Assembly: GCA_022702195.1 (NCBI GenBank) | Contig: JAKONB010000499.1 | Coordinates: forward strand, 1 to 10,077 | DNA length: 10,077 nucleotides | Direction of reading: 5' to 3' | Source of the DNA: Beijerinckiaceae bacterium | GTDB lineage: Bacteria > Pseudomonadota > Alphaproteobacteria > Rhizobiales > Beijerinckiaceae | Shown: in pieces, positions 6,067-10,077 of the stretch | How the letters are laid out: each line of letters starts with the position of its first letter | Numbering within the stretch: position 1 is the stretch's first letter | Program-made: the position numbers and the translations under genes | Notes under the pieces: generated by a model | The model's input: only the letters and a program-made list of their open reading frames with translations | The model's database searches: none | Told to the model about the DNA's origin: nothing

Positions 6067-6861
6067 GTGGACGAAGAGGCGCGTCCCTCCAGCCGGGCGC
6101 GGCGCGCGCCCCGTCCGAAGCCCGGCCTTGCCGTGCTCGAGGCCCGGATCGGCCATGTCTTCGCGAACCCGAAGCTATTGGCGCTGGCACTGACCCATGT
6201 GAGCAAGGCCGGCGGCAACGGGCGACTGGGCAGCTACCAGCGCCTGGAATTCCTCGGCGACCGGGTGCTCGGCCTCGCCATCGCGGACCTGCTCTACGCG
6301 GCCTTTCCCCAGATCGACGAAGGCGACCTGTCGCGTCGCCTTGCGGGGCTGGTGCGGCGCGAGACCTGCGCGGCCGTCGCCACCGCCTGGGATGTCGGTC
6401 CGCATCTCGCCCTCGGCCCCGGCGAGGTCCAGAGCGGCGGGCGCCGCAACCAGACCATCCTAGCCGATACCTGCGAATCCATTCTCGGCGCGGTGTTCCT
6501 CGATGCAGGCTACGAGGCGGCCAAGGCCATCGTCGACGCCGCGTTCTCGCCCGGCACCGATACGGCGGCACCGCGTGGCCGTGACGCCAAATCGGCCCTG
6601 CAGGAATGGGCCATGGGCCGCGGCCTGCCGATTCCCGTCTATGACGTGGTCGAGCGCTCCGGCCCGGACCACGCGCCCGTCTTCCGCATCGCCGCGCGCG
6701 TCGAAGGCGTCGAGCCCGGATACGGCACCGGCCCGTCGAAGCGCCTCGCCGAGCAGGAGGCCGCCCGCCTCGTGCTGGAGCGCGAAGTGCTCGGCCTCAT
6801 CCCCCCCACGACCATGGAGACGTCGGCGGACGTCGGTGAAGGAAATCGCCTCGATGTCTGA
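6067..6861 (+). CDS. rnc: Ribonuclease III
   Basis: A double-strand RNA endonuclease of about 264 residues that matures rRNA and cuts structured mRNAs. The nuclease domain spans about 20-162 and has YQRLEFLGDRVLG (57-69) with Glu61 and Asp65, and ILADTCESILGAVFLD (131-146) with Asp134 and Glu137. These four match the metal-binding residues of the family. The glutamate usually three positions before Glu61 (E38 in E. coli) is Gln58. A dsRNA-binding domain follows from about 173 (AKSALQEWAMGRGLPIPVY) to near 248. No ATG exists in frame before the domain. GTG 6067 is my choice, with AGGGA 12 bases upstream; TTG 6055 is the alternative. It starts 15 bases after lepB and overlaps era by eight bases. 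Confidence 0.96.
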   Translation: MDEEARPSSRARRAPRPKPGLAVLEARIGHVFANPKLLALALTHVSKAGGNGRLGSYQRLEFLGDRVLGLAIADLLYAAFPQIDEGDLSRRLAGLVRRETCAAVATAWDVGPHLALGPGEVQSGGRRNQTILADTCESILGAVFLDAGYEAAKAIVDAAFSPGTDTAAPRGRDAKSALQEWAMGRGLPIPVYDVVERSGPDHAPVFRIAARVEGVEPGYGTGPSKRLAEQEAARLVLEREVLGLIPPTTMETSADVGEGNRLDV

Positions 6862-7828
6862 CGACGCATTCGAAGACGGCCCCGAAACCCCGCCTCCGGT
6901 ACTGACGCCGCGTCCCGCGGTGACGATGCCGGAGAACACCACCGCCGGCTTCGTGGCGCTGATCGGCATCCCCAATGCTGGCAAGTCCACCCTGCTGAAC
7001 AGCTTGGTCGGCACCAAGGTGTCGATCGTCTCGCGCAAGGTGCAGACCACCCGGGCGCTGGTGCGCGGCATCGTCATGCACGACACCGCGCAGATCATCC
7101 TGGTGGACACCCCCGGCATCTTCGCGCCCAAGCGCCGGCTCGACCGGGCGATGGTCCATTCAGCCTGGAGCGGCGCCTCGGATGCGGATGCGGTCTGCCT
7201 GCTCATCGACGCGCGCAAAGGCGTCACCGAGGAGGTGGACGCGATCCTGTCGCGGCTCCCCGACGTGAAGCGCCCGAAGGTGCTGATCCTCAACAAGATC
7301 GACCTGATTCCCCGCGACCGGCTGCTGGCGCTCGCCGCCTCCCTCAACGAGCGCATCCCGTTCCTGCATACCTTCATGGTCTCGGCCCTGAACGGCGACG
7401 GGATCGAGACCCTCAAGACCACCCTGGCGGGGATGATGCCCAAGAGCCCCTGGCTCTATCCGGAGGATCAGGTCTCGGATGCGCCGATCCGCATGCTGGC
7501 CGCCGAGATCACCCGCGAAAAGCTCTACGACCGGCTGCACGAGGAACTGCCCTATCGCTCCACGGTGGAGACCGACCAGTGGCAGGTGCGACCCGACGGG
7601 TCGGTGCGGATCGAACAAACGATCTTCGTGGAGCGCGAGAGCCAGCGCTCCATCGTGCTGGGCAAGGGCGGCCAGACCATCAAGGCGATCGGTCAGGCGG
7701 CGCGTCACGAGATCGCGGAAGCGGCCGAGCAGACCGTGCATCTCTTCCTTCACGTGAAGGTGCGCGAGAACTGGGCGGACGATCCGGCGCGCTACCGCGA
7801 GATGGGGCTGGAGTTTCCGCGCGGCTGA
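6854..7828 (+). CDS. era: GTPase Era
   Basis: A 324-residue GTPase that binds the 3' end of 16S rRNA and acts late in 30S assembly. The G motifs are clear: G1 GIPNAGKST (38-46), G2 region VQTTRALVRG (63-72), G3 DTPG (85-88), G4 NKID (147-150) and G5 SAL (177-179). The C-terminal KH domain has the SIVLGKGGQTIKAIG stretch (266-280) with its GKGG loop. The first 30 residues are an acidic, Pro-rich extension beyond the usual start. The ATG at 6854 is supported by GAAGGAA nine to ten bases upstream, and it overlaps the rnc stop region. An ATG at 6926 lacks a binding site. The gene is not followed by recO here, unlike in many relatives. Confidence 0.97.
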   Translation: MSDDAFEDGPETPPPVLTPRPAVTMPENTTAGFVALIGIPNAGKSTLLNSLVGTKVSIVSRKVQTTRALVRGIVMHDTAQIILVDTPGIFAPKRRLDRAMVHSAWSGASDADAVCLLIDARKGVTEEVDAILSRLPDVKRPKVLILNKIDLIPRDRLLALAASLNERIPFLHTFMVSALNGDGIETLKTTLAGMMPKSPWLYPEDQVSDAPIRMLAAEITREKLYDRLHEELPYRSTVETDQWQVRPDGSVRIEQTIFVERESQRSIVLGKGGQTIKAIGQAARHEIAEAAEQTVHLFLHVKVRENWADDPARYREMGLEFPRG

Positions 7829-7846
7829 GCATCGGCTATGACAGGT

Positions 7847-7882
7847 GCGGGACGGCGCCCGACTCGGGTCGTGCCGTCCCGC
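7847..7882 (+). terminator. Terminator-like hairpin after era
   Basis: GCGGGACGGC (7847-7856) and GCCGTCCCGC (7873-7882) are a perfect ten-base inverted pair. An inner CCCG-ACT-CGGG (7858-7868) stacks inside it. It starts 18 bases after the era stop. The following CCTCTC is only mildly pyrimidine-rich, so termination may be incomplete or Rho-assisted. Confidence 0.55.
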
Positions 7883-7950
7883 CCTCTCAATGCTCCCCGT
7901 CACGCCAAAAGCCGTCGAGGCGCGCGCGCCGTCGCGCCGGATTTGTCACG

Positions 7951-8871
7951 ATGCCCGTCATGTCTGCCTCGCAAGCCGTCTACGGCTCGCCGCCCGTCGA
8001 ACTCGTGGAGGTGTCGTGCGACGCCGTCCAGGTCTCGCCGCTGTTCCCCGGGGCCGAACGGCTCGAAGATTTCGCGCCGCAGAGCCTGGAACGGCTCGCC
8101 ATGCTGGCTCCAGCCGGTACCGTCGAGCGCCGCTACGTGCTCGCCCTGGGCCTGCGCGCCCTGCGGCCGGGGGGCCGCCTCACCGCGCTGGCGCCGAAGG
8201 ACCGGGGCGGTGCGCGCCTGGGCAAGGAACTGACGGCCTTCGGTTGTCCGGCCACCGAGGAAGCCCGGCGCCATCATCGCATCTGCGTCCTGGAACGCCC
8301 GGAATCGCTGAGCGATCTCGACGCGGCGATCCGGGAGGGCGGTCCGCGCCATATCGACAATCTGGCCCTCTGCACGCAGGCCGGGATTTTCTCGTTCGAC
8401 CGGCTCGATCCCGGTTCGGCGCTGCTACTCGCCAACCTCCCGCCGCTCGCCGGAATGGGGGCGGATTTCGGCGCGGGTCTCGGCATCCTGGCCCGTGCCG
8501 TCCTGGCGAGCCCGAAGGTGACCGGCCTGACGCTGATCGACATCGACCGCCGCGCCGTCGAGATGGCCACACGCAACGTGGTGGATTCCCGCGCCACCCT
8601 GCGCTGGGCCGATATCCGCGCCGGAAATCTCGGACTCAGCCGCCTCGACTTCGTGGTGATGAACCCGCCCTTCCACGATGGCGGCGCCGAGGATCAGGCC
8701 CTGGGTCAGGCTTTCATCGCCCGGGCAGCGGAGGTTCTGCGACCCGGCGGAACCCTATGGCTCACCGCCAACACCCATCTGCCCTACGAGGCGCCCCTGA
8801 ACGCCGCGTTCAAGACGGTGTCGCTGAAGGCCTCGTCCGGCGGTTACAAGGTTTACGAGGCGCGCCGTTGA
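7951..8871 (+). CDS. RsmC-like class I methyltransferase
   Basis: A 306-residue protein with the two-part layout of RsmC/RlmG enzymes. The N-terminal half (about 30-130) resembles a degenerate methyltransferase-like domain. The C-terminal half is an MTS-type methyltransferase. The hallmark QAGIFSFDRLDPGSALLL (143-160) is followed by motif I ADFGAGLGILA (171-181), an acidic motif II LIDIDRRAVEMA (195-206) and motif IV NPPFH (238-242), the signature of N2-guanine RNA methyltransferases. In E. coli RsmC makes m2G1207 in 16S rRNA; the exact target here is unproven. The start is 7951 or the ATG at 7960; neither has a strong binding site. Its stop overlaps the start of the next gene, another 16S rRNA modifier. 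Confidence 0.85.
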   Translation: MPVMSASQAVYGSPPVELVEVSCDAVQVSPLFPGAERLEDFAPQSLERLAMLAPAGTVERRYVLALGLRALRPGGRLTALAPKDRGGARLGKELTAFGCPATEEARRHHRICVLERPESLSDLDAAIREGGPRHIDNLALCTQAGIFSFDRLDPGSALLLANLPPLAGMGADFGAGLGILARAVLASPKVTGLTLIDIDRRAVEMATRNVVDSRATLRWADIRAGNLGLSRLDFVVMNPPFHDGGAEDQALGQAFIARAAEVLRPGGTLWLTANTHLPYEAPLNAAFKTVSLKASSGGYKVYEARR

Positions 8872-9626
8872 GCAAGACCGCCAAGGTAGCGCAGCTGCGC
8901 CTCGACCGGCTGCTCGCCAATATGGGCTACGGCTCTCGCCGGGAGATCGGCCTCCTCACCGGGGCCGGCCTCGTGGTGCTCGACGGGGTGCCGCTGCACG
9001 ATGCCGGCCAGCGCATCCCGGTGACGCCCGACCTGGCGACCCGCATGACCGTGGATGGCGCGCCCCTCGACCCGCCGCCGGGCCTCACCCTGCTGCTGCA
9101 CAAGCCACTGGGCGTCACCTGCTCGCACAAAGAGGCGGGCGCGCTGGTCTACGCGCTGCTGCCCGAGCGCTGGCGGCGGCGCGATCCGGCCCTGTCCACG
9201 GTGGGCCGCCTCGACAAGGAAACGTCCGGCCTACTGCTGCTGACCGATGACGGCGCACTGCTGCACCGGATCATCTCGCCCAAAGCCAACGTCGCCAAGC
9301 GCTATCAGGTCAGCCTCGACCGCCCGCTCCGGGGCGACGAGAGCGCGATCCTGGCCTCGGGGACGCTCATGCTGGAGGGCGAGGAGAAGCCGCTCCTGCC
9401 GGTGGAGATGGAGATCCAGGCTGCGACCCGCGTGGCCGTGACCCTGCACGAGGGCCGCTACCACCAGGTCCGGCGCATGTTCGCGGCGATGGGCAACCAC
9501 GTGCTCTCCCTGCACCGCGACCGAGTCGGCGGCCTCGCCCTGCCGGTCGATCTGGCGGCGGGGGATTTTCGCGTGATGACCGATTCGGATATCGGCGCCG
9601 TCTTCGCGAGTGGTGCCGCCGCCTGA
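8868..9626 (+). CDS. rsuA: 16S rRNA pseudouridine synthase, RsuA type
   Basis: A 252-residue enzyme that isomerises uridine in rRNA. An N-terminal S4 RNA-binding domain (10-64, LRLDRLLANMGYGSRRE) precedes the catalytic domain with LLHKPLGVTCS (76-86). GRLDKETSGLLLLTDDG (113-129) contains the catalytic Asp116. KRYQVSL and EGRYHQVRRMFAAMGNHVLS follow. The overall length and the GRLDKETSGLL form fit the RsuA/RluB/E/F group, and RsuA (Psi516 in E. coli 16S rRNA) is the best guess; RluB-like specificity is not excluded. The start is TTG at 8868, sharing TTGA with the methyltransferase stop, with GAGG seven bases upstream. The next in-frame ATG (8922) would cut into the S4 domain. Confidence 0.88.
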   Translation: MSKTAKVAQLRLDRLLANMGYGSRREIGLLTGAGLVVLDGVPLHDAGQRIPVTPDLATRMTVDGAPLDPPPGLTLLLHKPLGVTCSHKEAGALVYALLPERWRRRDPALSTVGRLDKETSGLLLLTDDGALLHRIISPKANVAKRYQVSLDRPLRGDESAILASGTLMLEGEEKPLLPVEMEIQAATRVAVTLHEGRYHQVRRMFAAMGNHVLSLHRDRVGGLALPVDLAAGDFRVMTDSDIGAVFASGAAA

Positions 9627-9643
9627 GCCGGCCCTTTGCGCGT

Positions 9644-9678
9644 GCCACCCCGGCCGCACGCGGTCGTCCGACGGTGGC
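9644..9678 (+). terminator. Weak inverted repeat after rsuA
   Basis: GCCACC (9644-9649) and GGTGGC (9673-9678) can pair around a 23-base GC-rich interior. It lies 18 bases after the rsuA stop and before the rpsB promoter candidate. No T-run follows, so its role as a terminator is only suggested by position. Confidence 0.25.
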
Positions 9679-9701
9679 CGCACAGGATCCGCCCGGCATT
9701 C

Positions 9702-9730
9702 TTGCTTTGCCGACATCGCTCTGCTAAGGC
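9702..9730 (+). promoter_or_regulatory. Candidate promoter for rpsB
   Basis: TTGCTT (9702-9707) is followed after exactly 17 bases by TAAGGC (9725-9730). Transcription would begin near 9737 and give a leader of about 110 bases before rpsB. The layout is close to the candidate upstream of rpsF. Confidence 0.45.
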
Positions 9731-9748
9731 CCCGCCCATTCCACACGC

Positions 9749-9781
9749 GGAACCGGCCTCATGCCTGAATGAGGCGTTTCC
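9749..9781 (+). promoter_or_regulatory. Leader hairpin upstream of rpsB with a tiny ORF
   Basis: CCTCAT (9757-9762) pairs with ATGAGG (9769-9774) around the loop GCCTGA. An outer GGAA (9749-9752) pairs with TTCC (9778-9781) across an internal loop. It lies just after the expected start of transcription. The hairpin contains ATG-CCT-GAA-TGA (9761-9772), a three-codon frame. A role in S2 autoregulation is possible but unproven. Confidence 0.4.
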
Positions 9782-9847
9782 GGTGGTCGAGGCCCTGACG
9801 GGCGCGATCGCTTCCTCCGCGGCGGTATAACCGGAGAGTACAAAGCT

Positions 9848-10077
9848 ATGGCCGTCGATTTCACCATGCGTCAGCTCCTCGAAGCGGGCGCCCATTTCGG
9901 ACACCAGTCGCACCGCTGGAACCCGAAGATGCAGTCCTACATCTTCGGGACGCGCAACAACATCCACATCATCGATCTGGCCCAGACCGTGCCGGCCCTG
10001 CACCAAGCGCTGCAGGCGGTGAGCGACACCGTCGCCAAGGGTGGCCGCGTGCTGTTCGTCGGCACCAAGCGTCAGGC
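9848..10077 (+). CDS. rpsB: 30S ribosomal protein S2, N-terminal part
   Basis: The first 76 codons are present and the gene leaves the right edge. The translation MAVDFTMRQLLEAGAHFGHQ, followed by SHRWNPKMQSYIFGTRNNIH and later GGRVLFVGTKRQA, is the conserved N-terminal region of bacterial S2, a late-joining 30S protein. The ATG at 9848 has GGAGAG about ten bases upstream. A promoter candidate and a leader hairpin precede it, so it likely starts a new transcript. In most bacteria tsf follows, but that lies outside the window. Confidence 0.97.
   Translation, partial: MAVDFTMRQLLEAGAHFGHQSHRWNPKMQSYIFGTRNNIHIIDLAQTVPALHQALQAVSDTVAKGGRVLFVGTKRQ

Noticed and set aside
5098..6156. A 352-codon minus-strand open frame across acpS end, lepB and rnc start
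   Set aside because: It is antisense to lepB, whose catalytic boxes are intact. The product is compositionally biased and spans three gene boundaries.
6460..7443. A 327-codon minus-strand open frame opposite rnc and era
   Set aside because: It crosses the rnc-era junction antisense to two secure genes and shows no domain.
7579..7950. Upstream extension of the methyltransferase frame into era
   Set aside because: It overlaps the KH domain of era out of frame and crosses the terminator-like hairpin; the family N-terminus begins near 7951.
7845..8867. Upstream extension of the rsuA frame through the methyltransferase gene
   Set aside because: It is out of frame with a well-supported methyltransferase and has biased composition; the S4 domain starts just after the TTG at 8868.
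1..10077. A defence, mobile or otherwise novel gene system
   Set aside because: Every gene is a conserved housekeeping or widespread small-family gene in ordinary order, base composition looks uniform, and there is no integrase, transposase, attachment site or CRISPR array.

Overview
The window is ordinary core chromosome of a GC-rich alphaproteobacterium. Gene order and protein sequences fit the Hyphomicrobiales (Rhizobiales), and Methylobacterium/Methylorubrum is my best guess. That assignment rests on recognition, not a search. I see no tRNA or rRNA gene, insertion sequence, phage gene, CRISPR array or defence cassette, and no stretch longer than 300 bases without a gene. I did not find a new multi-gene system.

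Left part, minus strand, transcribed right to left. rpsF (S6), rpsR (S18), a DUF2232 multipass membrane protein and the first 34 codons of rplI (L9) form the usual alphaproteobacterial rpsF-rpsR-DUF2232-rplI cluster. The spaces around the DUF2232 gene hold two strong stem-loops. One is a long inverted repeat between it and rplI; the other is a 13-pair hairpin just after rpsR. The 276-base space upstream of rpsF holds a candidate promoter and structures that could hide the rpsF ribosome-binding site. Further right on the same strand are a MgtC/SapB-family membrane protein, a small secreted PepSY-like protein 11 bases upstream of it, and a bacterial PH-domain protein.

Right part, plus strand. 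pdxJ and acpS overlap by four bases. lepB follows behind a candidate promoter of its own. Then come rnc and era, which overlap by eight bases, and a terminator-like hairpin. Next is a coupled pair for 16S rRNA modification: an RsmC-like methyltransferase and an RsuA-like pseudouridine synthase that starts on a TTG overlapping the methyltransferase stop codon. The window ends in the first 76 codons of rpsB (S2), behind a promoter-like sequence and a leader hairpin.

Functionally the region centres on building and maturing the ribosome (S6, S18, L9, S2, RNase III, Era, two rRNA modifiers). It also covers cofactor and acyl-carrier supply (PdxJ, AcpS) and protein export (LepB). The points most worth a second look are non-coding: the long inverted repeat upstream of rplI, the possible S6:S18 leader switch and a shared promoter shape. 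In the proteins, they are the paired low-complexity tails on S6 and S18, and the Leu after the catalytic Ser of LepB.
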